DNA from: Domibacillus robiginosus
GTDB taxonomy: Bacteria > Bacillota > Bacilli > Bacillales > Domibacillaceae
Assembly (NCBI RefSeq): GCF_000966195.1
Contig: NZ_LAHL01000011.1
Coordinates: 186,001-250,000, forward strand
Length of the DNA stretch: 64,000 nt
Direction: 5' to 3'
The translations under genes were made by a program, and so were the position numbers. Each line of letters starts with the position of its first letter. The stretch's first letter is position 1. The notes under the pieces are model-generated. The model did no database searches. It was given only the letters and a program-made list of their open reading frames with translations, and was not told the DNA's origin. Shown in pieces: positions 1-9,847 of the stretch.

Positions 1-18
1 AAACAAAACGACACCACT

Positions 19-705
19 TTGCCTCAGCCATTGATGATTCGAGATGTACCGCCTCATGACCGCCCGCGTGAAAGAATGATGGCGAGCGGTCCTCATAGCC
101 TGTCCAACCACGAACTCCTCGCCATTTTACTTCGTACCGGTTCAAAGGAAGAATCGGTCCTGCAATTGTCCAACCGCATTTTAACCCATTTTGAAGGCCT
201 TCGACTGCTGAAGGATGCGTCCCTCGAGGAAATCACCTCTATAAAAGGGGTAGGAAGTGCCAAGGCCATTCAGCTTATGGCGGCAGTTGAAATCGGCCGC
301 CGTATCGAACGATTAAAATACGATGACCGCTTTACAATCCGCTCGCCGGAAGATGCCGCTAATTATATGATGGAAGAAATGCGCTTCTTAAGCCAGGAGC
401 ATTTTGTCGCACTTTATTTAAATACAAAAAATCAGGTGATGCACAAACAAACGCTGTTTATTGGCAGTTTAAATGCCTCGATTGTACACCCGAGGGAAGT
501 ATTTAAAGAAGCATTCCGCCGCTCAGCTGCTTCTATTGTATGCCTCCATAATCACCCGTCTGGTGACCCGGCGCCAAGCCGTGAAGACATCGATGTAACG
601 AAACGTCTGGTGGAGTGCGGAAAAATATTAGGTATTGATATCCTCGACCATTTGATTATTGGTGAAAAGAAATATGTTAGTTTGAAAGAAAAAGGTTATT
701 TATAA
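19..705 (+). CDS. radC: RadC family JAB-domain protein
   Basis: RadC-family protein (UPF0758), historically linked to DNA repair though its biochemical role is unsettled. An N-terminal helix-hairpin-helix region lies near residues 68-85. It is followed by a JAB/MPN metal-binding domain with the HxHPSG motif at residues 177-182 and the matching Asp at 190. At 228 residues it is close to full family length. The frame opens with TTG at 19, while ATG at 34 begins MIRDV, which matches the usual family start; the window edge hides any ribosome binding site, so the start is uncertain. It directly precedes mreBCD, as in Bacillus subtilis. Family assignment is firm; function is not. Confidence 0.93.
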   Translation: MPQPLMIRDVPPHDRPRERMMASGPHSLSNHELLAILLRTGSKEESVLQLSNRILTHFEGLRLLKDASLEEITSIKGVGSAKAIQLMAAVEIGRRIERLKYDDRFTIRSPEDAANYMMEEMRFLSQEHFVALYLNTKNQVMHKQTLFIGSLNASIVHPREVFKEAFRRSAASIVCLHNHPSGDPAPSREDIDVTKRLVECGKILGIDILDHLIIGEKKYVSLKEKGYL

Positions 706-808
706 CGCTATGCTTTTTTTTTTCGTTCCGTTATAATATAAGTTATGGTTTTTGAGAAGCTTTTCACACATTTTTAAACAGCCATCACTAGTGAAATGAT
801 CACGATAA

Positions 809-1852
<1,044 letters not shown>

Positions 1853-1955
1853 GAAACGATGATGAGGCCGGTTCTCCGCGCGTCCTGACCGGTTTTCCGG
1901 TGCGCGTTGAACCAGCCTCACCGTTTTGAATGCTTAGAAAACTGAGGTGGAATTC

Positions 1956-2849
1956 ATGCCGCACTTTTTAACAAACAAGCGGTTGATCATATTGCTCGGC
2001 AGCATTATTCTTCTTGTCGCCATGATTGGCTTTTCCATGCGAGACCGGGAGAACATCACATGGCCGGAAAAATTTGTTAAAGACGTAACGGGTTTCGGGC
2101 AAAATATTTTGTCGAAACCAGCTGGTGCCGTGGAGTCTTTTTTCGACAATGTAGGCAGACTGCGTCATACATATGAAGAAAATGAAAAGCTTCGCACTCA
2201 TTTAGAAGAGCTTGCGCAGCTCGAGAGCGATGTGGCTCGTCTTGAAAAAGATAACGCGGAACTCCGCAAAGTGCTTGAAAAAGAAGAAAGCCTGGCAGAC
2301 TATGAGCCCGTCCAGGCAACCGTAATTGCACGAAATCCTGACCGATGGTATGAGCTGATTACCATTGACCAGGGAGAGTCAAATGGCATTGAGCCGGATA
2401 TGGCTGTTATGACGGCCAGCGGATTAGTCGGAAAAGTGCAAAGTACGTCGAAATTCACATCTACTGTGCAGCTTTTGTCAGCTCATGATTCAAACAATCG
2501 TGTGTCAGCCCTTGTTCAAGGAGACAAAACGGTTTACGGACTGATCGAAGGATATGACGAAGAAAAACAAATGCTCCGACTAACAAAGATTCCATCCGAT
2601 TCTAAAGTAAAAAAAGGACAAGCTGTGACGACATCGGGTCTTGGTGGCGTTTTTCCGAAAGGACTTGTAATTGGAGAAGTGTCAGAGCTTGTTCCGGATG
2701 AATTTGGCCTGACGCAGACCGCTCTTGTCAAACCTGCCGCAAGCTTCTATGATCTTGAGCATGTGATGGTGTCCAAGCGTGAAATGACGAAAGTACTGCC
2801 CGAAGAAGAAGACCGCCAGCAGGTAGTGGTTGAGGAGGAAGGAATGTGA
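1956..2849 (+). CDS. mreC: Rod shape-determining protein MreC
   Basis: Bitopic membrane protein that links cytoplasmic MreB to extracellular wall synthases. One N-terminal membrane segment (about residues 8-25) is followed by a coiled coil (about 55-100) and the two beta domains characteristic of MreC (about 110-275). I start at ATG 1956, giving MPHFLTNKRL, because gaggtgg lies at the right distance upstream. An in-frame GTG at 1947 overlaps that binding site and is unlikely. The stop overlaps the mreD start (ATGTGA), implying translational coupling. Confidence 0.96.
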   Translation: MPHFLTNKRLIILLGSIILLVAMIGFSMRDRENITWPEKFVKDVTGFGQNILSKPAGAVESFFDNVGRLRHTYEENEKLRTHLEELAQLESDVARLEKDNAELRKVLEKEESLADYEPVQATVIARNPDRWYELITIDQGESNGIEPDMAVMTASGLVGKVQSTSKFTSTVQLLSAHDSNNRVSALVQGDKTVYGLIEGYDEEKQMLRLTKIPSDSKVKKGQAVTTSGLGGVFPKGLVIGEVSELVPDEFGLTQTALVKPAASFYDLEHVMVSKREMTKVLPEEEDRQQVVVEEEGM

Positions 2850-3358
2850 AAAAAGCGCTCCTTCCTCTTTTAATGGCCGTTCTGTTTTACAGTGATAGTG
2901 TGTTTATGATCTTTTTTTCAGAGCAGGCCTTTGATGGGGATTATATCCCGGCTCCACGATTTTTTATTATTGGTCTCCTGTTTATGTCTGTTTTTTTTGA
3001 CCGGAATACAGCGATAAAATATGGCTTTTTCTTCGGCTTTTTATTTGATATGTTTTATACAGGGCTTCTTGGTGCCTATTTCTTTTTCCTGCCGCTTATC
3101 GTGTACATAACATCCATGCTGACGAAATGGCTTCATAGTACGCTGCCTGTTTTTTTCGTTATTGTCTTGTTTGATATCGCTCTGCTTGAATTAGTGATGT
3201 ACGGATTGAACGTTCTCGTACAGCGGACAACCTTTTCATTTGAGCAGTTCACCTACATGCGGCTGCTGGCAACGCTTGTGCTGAATGGTCTTTTCTACAT
3301 CCTGCTGGCCATACCGCTTCGAGGTGCTTTTTTGAAATTAAAAAAAGTGTTCGATTAA
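2846..3358 (+). CDS. mreD: Rod shape-determining membrane protein MreD
   Basis: Small polytopic membrane protein (170 residues, about five hydrophobic segments) of the elongasome, acting with MreB and MreC. It starts with GTG at 2846 and overlaps the mreC stop codon. The ribosome binding site gaggaagga lies inside the end of mreC. The sequence is almost entirely hydrophobic, and identification depends on both the fold-like hydrophobic pattern and the operon position, which is very consistent across Bacillales. Confidence 0.92.
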   Translation: MKKALLPLLMAVLFYSDSVFMIFFSEQAFDGDYIPAPRFFIIGLLFMSVFFDRNTAIKYGFFFGFLFDMFYTGLLGAYFFFLPLIVYITSMLTKWLHSTLPVFFVIVLFDIALLELVMYGLNVLVQRTTFSFEQFTYMRLLATLVLNGLFYILLAIPLRGAFLKLKKVFD

Positions 3359-3424
3359 GAGAGAAAAAAGGAATATCGGATAGCGCTGTCGAATATTGAG
3401 ACGTACAGAGGTGGGATACATTCA

Positions 3425-4102
3425 ATGAAACAAAGTCAAAACGTCGTCATTAAAGGGACGAAAGACGGCCTGACTCTTCAGTTAAGTGATAAATGTTCCT
3501 ATAATGAATTAATAGCAGAATTAACCGAAAAATTAGATGCCGTTACAAAAGAAGGCGAAAATGCACTTATTACGGTTACGGTCCAAACCGGAAACCGATA
3601 TATGACTGAAGAAGAAAAAGAAGAGCTGCGCCAGCTGATCAGGCAGCGTCGTCATTTAGTTGTCGAAGACATCAAGTCCAACGTGCTGACAATTGATGAG
3701 GCTGTGCAGTGGAAAGAAGAAAATGAAATTGTTTCATATACAGGCCGTATCCGCTCTGGCCAGGTGCTTGAAGTACCGGGAGATCTGCTGCTGATTGGAG
3801 ATGTAAATCCCGGCGGAACAGTGATGGCCGGTGGAAGTATTTTTATCATGGGAGCGCTGAAGGGTATGGCGCATGCAGGCTGCTATGGAAATGATGAAGC
3901 GGTCATTGCTGCCGGAAAAATGATGCCGTCCCAACTGCGGATCAGTAATCATTTAACCCGTTCGCCTGACCGTTATGATGAAGAAGAAATAACCGAATCA
4001 GAATGTGCATTCATTAATGAAGCACAACAACTGGTCATTGATCGGCTGCAAGTATTAAAGTATTTGCGTCCGGATTTATCGACGTTTAAAGGGGGCTTTT
4101 GA
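3425..4102 (+). CDS. minC: Septum site-determining protein MinC
   Basis: Inhibitor of FtsZ ring assembly, recruited to the membrane by MinD. The N-terminal half (about residues 1-100) corresponds to the FtsZ-interacting domain. The C-terminal half (about 105-200) is the glycine-rich right-handed beta helix that dimerises and binds MinD, seen as the repeated G/V pattern from SGQVLEVPGDLLL to MGALKGMAHAG. Length is 225 residues. The ribosome binding site gaggtggg precedes ATG 3425, and minD follows after one base. The tail after the beta helix is somewhat acidic and variable, as usual. Confidence 0.97.
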   Translation: MKQSQNVVIKGTKDGLTLQLSDKCSYNELIAELTEKLDAVTKEGENALITVTVQTGNRYMTEEEKEELRQLIRQRRHLVVEDIKSNVLTIDEAVQWKEENEIVSYTGRIRSGQVLEVPGDLLLIGDVNPGGTVMAGGSIFIMGALKGMAHAGCYGNDEAVIAAGKMMPSQLRISNHLTRSPDRYDEEEITESECAFINEAQQLVIDRLQVLKYLRPDLSTFKGGF

Positions 4103-4103
4103 A

Positions 4104-4910
4104 GTGGGGGAAGCAATTGTCATAACTTCTGGAAAAGGCGGAGTCGGCAAAACAACAACAACCGCCAATCTCGGTACAGCGCTTGCGCTGCAAGAGAAAA
4201 AAGTATGTCTCGTTGACACAGATATTGGTCTTCGTAACCTGGATGTGGTCATGGGGCTTGAAAATCGGATTATTTATGACCTTGTTGATGTAGTGGAAGA
4301 GCGGTGCAAAACACATCAGGCTCTTGTAAAAGACAAGCGTTTTAATGATCTCCTCTATTTGCTGCCGGCCGCCCAAACGACCGATAAGTCTGCTGTTACG
4401 CCTGAGCAAATGAAGAAATTAGTGGACGAATTAAAACAAGATTATGATTATATTTTAATTGATTGTCCGGCTGGAATCGAGCAGGGATATAAAAATGCTG
4501 TAGCCGGTGCAGACCGTGCGATTGTCGTTACAACACCGGAAAAGTCATCCGTTCGCGATGCAGACCGGGTAATCGGTCTTTTAGAAAAAGAAGAAGGGAT
4601 GGCTCCGCCCAAGCTTGTGGTGAACCGTATTCGTAACCATATGGTAAAAGAAGGGGACATGCTGGATGTGGATGAAGTAGCTGCACATTTGTCAATCGAG
4701 CTGATCGGCATTGTAGCTGATGACGACGAAGTTATTAAATCATCGCACAACGGGGAGCCGGTTGCGCACAATCCAAACAACCGTGCCTCGATCGCTTACC
4801 GGAATATTGCCCGCCGTATACTTGGTGAATCTGTTCCGCTTCAGCCGCTGGAGCAGGAAAAAGATACGTTTTTTACAAAATTCAAACGATTTATCGGTAT
4901 GGGCCGGTAA
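4104..4910 (+). CDS. minD: Septum site-determining ATPase MinD
   Basis: ParA/MinD-type membrane ATPase that brings MinC to the pole-proximal membrane to block division there. The deviant Walker A (SGKGGVGKTTTTANLG) lies at residues 6-21, followed by the DTDIGLRNLD switch region. The C-terminal amphipathic helix (FFTKFKRFIGMGR) is the membrane-targeting sequence. It starts with GTG at 4104, one base after minC ends, with gggggc as binding site inside minC. A strong terminator follows, so minD ends this transcription unit. Confidence 0.98.
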   Translation: MGEAIVITSGKGGVGKTTTTANLGTALALQEKKVCLVDTDIGLRNLDVVMGLENRIIYDLVDVVEERCKTHQALVKDKRFNDLLYLLPAAQTTDKSAVTPEQMKKLVDELKQDYDYILIDCPAGIEQGYKNAVAGADRAIVVTTPEKSSVRDADRVIGLLEKEEGMAPPKLVVNRIRNHMVKEGDMLDVDEVAAHLSIELIGIVADDDEVIKSSHNGEPVAHNPNNRASIAYRNIARRILGESVPLQPLEQEKDTFFTKFKRFIGMGR

Positions 4911-4943
4911 AAAAAACCGCTTTTTTAAAAAGCGGTTTTTTTT
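4911..4943 (+). terminator. Rho-independent terminator after minD
   Basis: Perfect hairpin with arms 4911-4924 and 4927-4940 (ccgctttt / aaaagcgg core) ending in a long T run, immediately after the minD stop codon. The A-rich left arm makes it potentially bidirectional. Confidence 0.9.
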
Positions 4944-4983
4944 CTTTGAACGGCATATACATAAGCAGGCAGGAGGGATTCCT

Positions 4984-5421
4984 ATGATCAAGAAAGTCCT
5001 CGGTTCTGTTTGCTTGTTTGCGGTAGTTTATGTGAATCAGCATACTTCGGTCGTACAAAATATGTTCACCCATGATTTTTCATTTGCTGCTTTTTCAGCC
5101 GCCTATGAAAAGCGATTCGGCCCCTTGCTGCCGTCTGTGCAGCAAACAAACGACAGGCAAACCTTTGTTGCCAGCACAAATAACCTGCTTGCTGCAGAGC
5201 AGGACGGTGTGGTAGTGCGGATTGGCACTGAACATATCATCATCCAGCAGGAAGACGGCTCGGAAATGGAAGTGAAGGGGCTGAAGCCTCATTCCTATCG
5301 GCTTTTTGAACGAATCAAACAAGGGGAGCCAGTTGGTGCTGCTGCCGGAAGTTCGATTGAATTGATTGAGCGGAAAAACGGCCAGATTCTTTCCTCTAGA
5401 AAAGTGGATGTGGATGAGTAA
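4984..5421 (+). CDS. spoIVFA: Short SpoIVFA-like sporulation protein
   Basis: Likely counterpart of SpoIVFA, which anchors and restrains the intramembrane protease SpoIVFB during sigma-K activation. ATG 4984 follows a strong aggaggga. An N-terminal membrane segment (residues 5-20) is followed by a compact region resembling the C-terminal LytM-like domain of SpoIVFA (about 70-125), without zinc ligands I can recognise. At 145 residues it is much shorter than the roughly 260 residues of the B. subtilis protein, with the long N-terminal cytoplasmic part missing. The assignment relies mostly on position directly before and overlapping spoIVFB. Confidence 0.75.
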   Translation: MIKKVLGSVCLFAVVYVNQHTSVVQNMFTHDFSFAAFSAAYEKRFGPLLPSVQQTNDRQTFVASTNNLLAAEQDGVVVRIGTEHIIIQQEDGSEMEVKGLKPHSYRLFERIKQGEPVGAAAGSSIELIERKNGQILSSRKVDVDE

Positions 5422-6235
5422 GATTACGGTTCACCCGCTCACCTGGATATTTGGCGCTGCCGCTGCGGCAACGGGTCTTTTTTTAGAAGCAATTTGTGTT
5501 GCACTGATTTTATTCATACATGAACTCGGGCATGCCGCCGCCGCAAGGGCAGCAGGCTGGCGTATTGTAAAAATAGAGCTGCTCCCGTTCGGCGGAAAGC
5601 TTGAAACGGACGAGCATGCCGGCCGGCCGCTTGTAGAAGAATGGCTTGTTGTAGTATCTGGCCCTTTCATGCATGTACCCATGTTTATAGCCGGCGTGCT
5701 GCTGCACAAAGCGGGCTGGCTGGATGCTCATTTAGCTGACCTGCTGTTTCAATTAAATGCTTTTATTTTTTTGTTTAATTTGCTTCCGGTGCTTCCGCTT
5801 GACGGTGGCAAGATGGTTCAGCTTCTCCTGTGTGCACTTCAGCCGTACTATAAAGCGTACAAGCAATCAATCTTTTTTTCCTTTGCGGCCCTTTCTGTAA
5901 TCCTGGCTGCAGCGGCTGTGCTGCTCCCTTTTTATGCACAACTCCTTTTAACTGCTTCTTATATTGCCGTTCAGCTTCTTGTGATGTGGAAAGAAAAAGA
6001 GGTCATGTTTATCCGGTTTTTAACAGCGCGCTACTATGATCCGGTTTCCCTGCGTCTCTACTGCCTTCCAGTGCTGAAATCCGATCGTCTTCTCCTTACA
6101 GTAAGGAGGTTTAAACGAAATCGGACCCATACTCTTCAGGTGAAAAACGGCAGGAATATGACAGAAGAGCAGCTTCTTCAATCCTTTTTCGGTGGAAAAA
6201 AATACATCCGGGAAGTCGATGAAAATATGGATTGA
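5408..6235 (+). CDS. spoIVFB: Stage IV sporulation intramembrane metalloprotease SpoIVFB
   Basis: Site-2-type zinc protease that cleaves pro-sigma-K in the mother-cell-derived forespore membrane. The catalytic HELGH is at residues 38-42 and the third zinc ligand is in NLLPVLPLDGGK (Asp132). Several membrane segments surround these motifs. A C-terminal cytoplasmic region from about residue 195 corresponds to the CBS-like substrate domain. ATG 5408 (MWMSKITVHP) and ATG 5414 are both plausible; both overlap the end of spoIVFA, suggesting coupling. The next gene has its own promoter right at this stop codon. Confidence 0.94.
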   Translation: MWMSKITVHPLTWIFGAAAAATGLFLEAICVALILFIHELGHAAAARAAGWRIVKIELLPFGGKLETDEHAGRPLVEEWLVVVSGPFMHVPMFIAGVLLHKAGWLDAHLADLLFQLNAFIFLFNLLPVLPLDGGKMVQLLLCALQPYYKAYKQSIFFSFAALSVILAAAAVLLPFYAQLLLTASYIAVQLLVMWKEKEVMFIRFLTARYYDPVSLRLYCLPVLKSDRLLLTVRRFKRNRTHTLQVKNGRNMTEEQLLQSFFGGKKYIREVDENMD

Positions 6236-6260
6236 CACACCTTTTAAAAGATGATAGAAT
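6232..6260 (+). promoter_or_regulatory. Sigma-A promoter of the rplU operon
   Basis: TTGACA at 6232-6237, 17-base spacer, TAGAAT at 6255-6260. This is close to the housekeeping consensus and starts inside the spoIVFB stop region. Confidence 0.88.
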
Positions 6261-6264
6261 TCAT

Positions 6265-6362
6265 ATGTTATTGTTTGTAGCACCCGTGCTACAACCGCAC
6301 ACAGCAGGTTTAAGCATCTACGGATCACCTGTCAGGTGGCGAGTCTGAGTAAACAGGGAGGT
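6265..6362 (+). ncRNA. Ribosomal protein L21 leader
   Basis: The untranslated region between the promoter and rplU carries a strong hairpin (tgtagcac / gtgctaca around 6276-6294) and a second helix near 6328-6339 (cacctg / caggtg). It ends just before the ribosome binding site. Placement and two-helix arrangement fit the known Firmicutes L21 leader, an autoregulatory RNA believed to bind L21. Boundaries are approximate. Confidence 0.75.
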
Positions 6363-6368
6363 GCAGAA

Positions 6369-6677
6369 ATGTACGCAATTATTGAAACAGGCGGCAAGCA
6401 GGTTAAAGTTGAAGAAGGTCAAGCAATCTACATCGAAAAATTGAACGCACAAGACGGTGACTCTGTCACGTTTGATAAAGTTCTTTTCGTTGGTGGTGAC
6501 GACGTGAAAGTCGGCAGCCCAGTCGTAGAAGGCGCAACTGTAACGGCGAAGGTTGAAAAGCAAGGACGCGCGAAGAAAATCATCGTTTTCAAATATAAAG
6601 CGAAGAAAAACTACCGCAAAAAGCAAGGACACCGTCAGCCTTACACGAAAGTAGTCATTGAAAAAATCAACGCATAA
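6369..6677 (+). CDS. rplU: 50S ribosomal protein L21
   Basis: Large-subunit protein L21, 102 residues, with the canonical start [18 protein letters not shown] and the basic C-terminal signature [19 protein letters not shown], which contacts 23S rRNA. ATG 6369 follows gggaggtg. An upstream TTG-initiated extension is possible in frame but would run through the leader RNA. It is the first gene of the conserved rplU-prp-rpmA unit. Confidence 0.99.
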   Translation: MYAIIETGGKQVKVEEGQAIYIEKLNAQDGDSVTFDKVLFVGGDDVKVGSPVVEGATVTAKVEKQGRAKKIIVFKYKAKKNYRKKQGHRQPYTKVVIEKINA

Positions 6678-6689
6678 GGCGATGATCCA

Positions 6690-7022
6690 ATGATTTATGT
6701 TGATGTAAACAAAGACGAGTCGGGACTGATTCAGTCGTTTACAATGAAGGGACATGCCGGCTTTGATGAAAAAGGCAAGGATCTTGTTTGTGCGGGTGCA
6801 TCGGCTGTTTCGTTTGGTGCTATCAACGCAGTAGAAGCACTTACCGGCGTTACTCCTCATATTGAACTGGGGGAAGATGGCGGCTTGCTTTACTGCCAGG
6901 TGCCGGATGGACTGCCTGAAGACAAGCGCAGCCAGATTCAGCTTTTGCTCGAAGCGATGGTTGTATCTCTTCAAACGATTGAAGAAGGACACGGACAGTA
7001 TATTCAAATAAACTTCCTATAG
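6690..7022 (+). CDS. prp: Ribosomal-processing cysteine protease Prp
   Basis: Cysteine protease that removes the N-terminal extension of ribosomal protein L27, an essential step in Firmicutes with extended L27. The catalytic pair His22 (KGHAGF) and Cys34 (DLVCAGASA) is present at the positions known for this family. Length is 110 residues. It lies between rplU and rpmA as usual, and the adjacent rpmA encodes the matching cleavable extension. Confidence 0.96.
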   Translation: MIYVDVNKDESGLIQSFTMKGHAGFDEKGKDLVCAGASAVSFGAINAVEALTGVTPHIELGEDGGLLYCQVPDGLPEDKRSQIQLLLEAMVVSLQTIEEGHGQYIQINFL

Positions 7023-7035
7023 GAGGTGAAAACAC

Positions 7036-7323
7036 ATGTTGTTGAAATTGGATCTTCAATTTTTCGCATCCAAAAAAGGGGTAGGTTCTACAAAGAACGG
7101 ACGTGACTCTGAGTCAAAACGCCTTGGCGCTAAACGTGCTGATGGCCAGTTCGTTACAGGTGGTTCTATTCTTTACCGTCAACGCGGTACAAAAGTTCAC
7201 CCGGGTGAAAATGTTGGCCGTGGCGGCGATGATACATTGTTTGCGAAAACAGACGGTATCGTTCGTTTCGAGCGCGTTGGACGCGATCGTAAAAAAGTAA
7301 GTGTTTATCCTGCTGCTCAATAA
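7036..7323 (+). CDS. rpmA: 50S ribosomal protein L27, Prp-cleaved type
   Basis: Large-subunit protein L27 at the peptidyl-transferase centre. The N-terminus [17 protein letters not shown] carries the Firmicutes extension with the Prp site between Phe10 and Ala11, so the mature protein begins ASKKG. The conserved body ([16 protein letters not shown] and the [10 protein letters not shown] region) is intact. Length is 95 residues. It starts at ATG 7036 after aggaggtg and is followed by a strong terminator. Confidence 0.99.
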   Translation: MLLKLDLQFFASKKGVGSTKNGRDSESKRLGAKRADGQFVTGGSILYRQRGTKVHPGENVGRGGDDTLFAKTDGIVRFERVGRDRKKVSVYPAAQ

Positions 7324-7338
7324 GCGGATGAATGAATG

Positions 7339-7382
7339 GAGGCGTTCTGAAAGTCAACCTTTCGGAGCGCCTCTCTTTTTTT
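7339..7382 (+). terminator. Terminator after rpmA
   Basis: A 15-bp stem (7339-7353 with 7359-7373, two G-U pairs) with a 5-base loop is followed by a T run. It ends the L21-L27 transcript. Confidence 0.92.
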
Positions 7383-7473
7383 GTATACAGCTCTGTATGT
7401 TTTCCCGTTCAATTGGGACATTTTTCTGCTATACTGAAAAAGAATGTTTGAACGTTTGGAAGGAGCGGGAGGT

Positions 7474-8022
7474 GTGATCAGCCAGATGGAAAATGAAAAA
7501 TGGACGTTGTTGAATACGCTCCGTCATGCGCGTCATGACTGGATGAACGATATACAGATTGTCAAAGGGTATCTATCTCTCAATAAAATCGATGCCGCAG
7601 CCCGAGCAGCAGATCATATCATTTTAAAAGCTGTACAGGAGTCAAGGCTGTGTAATCTTGGCATGCCGGGGATGGCGGAGCTGTTTATAACGTTTAACTG
7701 GTCACAGCATCTATTCCGCCTTGAATATGAACTTGATGAACCCATTACATCCGGTCAGGCGGATGACCAAACAGTATACAGCTTCTTTAATCGGTTGTTT
7801 GCGCTTCTAGAACAGCATGTAGAAGAATTTAACGAGCATGAGTTATTTGTGCGTTTTTTCGAAAAACAGGAGTCTCTTGTGGCAAGAATAGAATGGATAG
7901 GAAAAGTATCCAACCGCTCACAGCTGTTAAACAAAATAGAGGAAATTCCGGGTGACCTGCAGTTTAAAAGTACTGTGTGGGAAACGGATTCCGGGGATAT
8001 ACTAATGGAAGTGACATTTTAG
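7474..8022 (+). CDS. spo0B: Sporulation initiation phosphotransferase Spo0B
   Basis: Phosphorelay protein that passes phosphate from Spo0F to Spo0A. The histidine is in [21 protein letters not shown] (His21 from the GTG start), within the helical-hairpin dimerisation region, followed by a degenerate ATPase-like C-terminal domain. I prefer GTG 7474, preceded by aaggagc, or ATG 7486, preceded by gggaggt. An in-frame ATG at 7444 lacks a convincing binding site. About 182 residues, close to the 192 of B. subtilis. The 3' end abuts obg, as in other Bacillales. Confidence 0.88.
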   Translation: MISQMENEKWTLLNTLRHARHDWMNDIQIVKGYLSLNKIDAAARAADHIILKAVQESRLCNLGMPGMAELFITFNWSQHLFRLEYELDEPITSGQADDQTVYSFFNRLFALLEQHVEEFNEHELFVRFFEKQESLVARIEWIGKVSNRSQLLNKIEEIPGDLQFKSTVWETDSGDILMEVTF

Positions 8023-8036
8023 GAGGAACAGACAAG

Positions 8037-9326
8037 ATGTTTGTAGATCAGGTTAAAATATATGTTAAAGGCGGCGACGGCGGAAATGGTATGGTGGCAT
8101 TCCGCCGCGAAAAATACGTACCAAATGGCGGACCTGCAGGCGGTGACGGCGGAAACGGTGCAAACGTTGTATTTGAAGTGGAAGAAGGTCTCCGCACACT
8201 AATGGATTTCCGTTACCAGCGCCATTTTAAAGCACCGCGCGGCGAGCACGGAATGAGCAAGAATATGCACGGCCGTAATTCAAAAGATATGATTATCAAA
8301 GTCCCGCCGGGTACAGTCGTTACAGACGATGAGACAGGTGTGGTCATTGCAGACTTGGTCGAACACGGACAGCAGGCGATTATTGCCCACGGTGGGCGCG
8401 GTGGACGCGGAAACAGCCGTTTTGCAACACCGGCTAACCCGGCACCCGAGATTTCTGAAAATGGAGAGCCGGGCATTGAACGCAACGTGACCCTGGAGTT
8501 AAAGCTTTTGGCAGATGTTGGGCTTGTTGGCTTCCCAAGTGTAGGAAAATCAACACTTCTTTCAGTTGTTACGGCGGCTAAACCAAAAATTGCCGCGTAT
8601 CATTTTACTACGCTCGTTCCAAATCTGGGCATGGTGGAAACAGAAGACGGCCGCAGTTTTGTCATGGCAGATTTACCGGGATTGATTGAAGGAGCTCATG
8701 AAGGAACCGGACTTGGTCACCAGTTCCTGCGCCATATCGAGCGGACACGGGTGATTGTCCACGTGCTTGATATGTCTGCCATGGAAGGTCGCGATCCGTA
8801 CGAGGATTATGTAACGATCAACAACGAATTAAAGGAATACAATCTTCGGCTGACAGAACGTCCAGAAATTATTGTAGCCAATAAAATGGATATGCCGGAT
8901 GCAGAAGAAAATTTAAAAGAGTTCAAAGAAAAAGTAGGGACTGACGCGGTTATTTTCCCAATTTCTGCGCTGACACGCAGCGGCCTGCGCGACTTGTTAT
9001 TTGCGATTGCCGATAAAGTGGAAGAAACACCGGAATTCCCTCTTGAATACGAAGAAGAAGATTTATCAGTGAACCGGGTCATGTACCGTCATGAAAAACA
9101 GGCTGCTGAGTTTGTGATTACACGCGGACCGGATGGCGCCTTTGAGCTGACAGGAAGCAAGATTGAAAAGCTATTTAAAATGACGGACTTTACGCGTGAA
9201 GCTTCTGTTCGCCGCTTTGCCCGCCAGCTGCGCTCCATGGGTGTAGATGACGAGCTTCGTGAGCGCGGTGCACAGAACGGCGATATTGTTCGCCTGCTTG
9301 ATTACGAATTTGAATTTGTCGAATAA
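8037..9326 (+). CDS. obg: Obg family GTPase
   Basis: Essential ribosome-associated GTPase involved in 50S assembly, stress and, in Bacillus, sporulation initiation. The order is the glycine-rich Obg fold (about residues 1-158), the G domain (about 159-330) with P-loop [11 protein letters not shown], switch motif [12 protein letters not shown] and NKMD, then the OCT C-terminal domain (about 345-429). ATG 8037 follows aggaggaac, which overlaps the spo0B stop. 429 residues. The spo0B-obg pairing is classical and supports both assignments. Confidence 0.98.
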   Translation: MFVDQVKIYVKGGDGGNGMVAFRREKYVPNGGPAGGDGGNGANVVFEVEEGLRTLMDFRYQRHFKAPRGEHGMSKNMHGRNSKDMIIKVPPGTVVTDDETGVVIADLVEHGQQAIIAHGGRGGRGNSRFATPANPAPEISENGEPGIERNVTLELKLLADVGLVGFPSVGKSTLLSVVTAAKPKIAAYHFTTLVPNLGMVETEDGRSFVMADLPGLIEGAHEGTGLGHQFLRHIERTRVIVHVLDMSAMEGRDPYEDYVTINNELKEYNLRLTERPEIIVANKMDMPDAEENLKEFKEKVGTDAVIFPISALTRSGLRDLLFAIADKVEETPEFPLEYEEEDLSVNRVMYRHEKQAAEFVITRGPDGAFELTGSKIEKLFKMTDFTREASVRRFARQLRSMGVDDELRERGAQNGDIVRLLDYEFEFVE

Positions 9327-9359
9327 GAGCTGCAGCCGGCGGTTTTGAGGGGGAGCGAC

Positions 9360-9815
9360 ATGGGGAAGAAAGAGCAGAATGAAAAATTTTATCTTGTCCG
9401 CGAAGACGTACTTCCGGAAGCGATGAAAAAAACGCTTGATGCAAAAGAATTAATCGAACGGAAACGAGCTGACTCTGTGTGGGATGCGGTTCAGCAGGTC
9501 GACTTGAGTCGCAGTGCTTTTTATAAGTATCGCGATACAGTGTTTCCGTTCCACACCGTTGTTAAAGAGCGAATCATTACTTTATTTTTTCACTTGGAAG
9601 ACCGGTCCGGTACCTTGTCAGAACTGCTGGCCGTTGTCGCGAGCTGCGGCGGAAACGTCTTAACGATTCATCAGACGATTCCGCTGCAGGGACGCGCAAA
9701 CGTAACATTGTCCTTGAACGTAACCGGTATGATTACCGGGCTGGACGAGCTGTTGTCCCAATTGAAAAAATTGGAGTTTGTCGATACAGTAGAAGTGCTC
9801 GGTTCGGGCGCTTAA
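9360..9815 (+). CDS. pheB: ACT domain-containing protein PheB
   Basis: Small protein with an N-terminal helical part (about residues 1-65) and a C-terminal ACT domain (about 75-145; [22 protein letters not shown]). PheB sits beside prephenate dehydratase in Bacillales and is thought to be regulatory in aromatic amino-acid metabolism; a catalytic role is not established. ATG 9360 follows gaggggga. It is 151 residues long and 32 bases upstream of pheA, so they are probably co-transcribed. Confidence 0.93.
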   Translation: MGKKEQNEKFYLVREDVLPEAMKKTLDAKELIERKRADSVWDAVQQVDLSRSAFYKYRDTVFPFHTVVKERIITLFFHLEDRSGTLSELLAVVASCGGNVLTIHQTIPLQGRANVTLSLNVTGMITGLDELLSQLKKLEFVDTVEVLGSGA

Positions 9816-9847
9816 CTTGTTTGAAGAGAAGACTGGAGTGAACTGTT

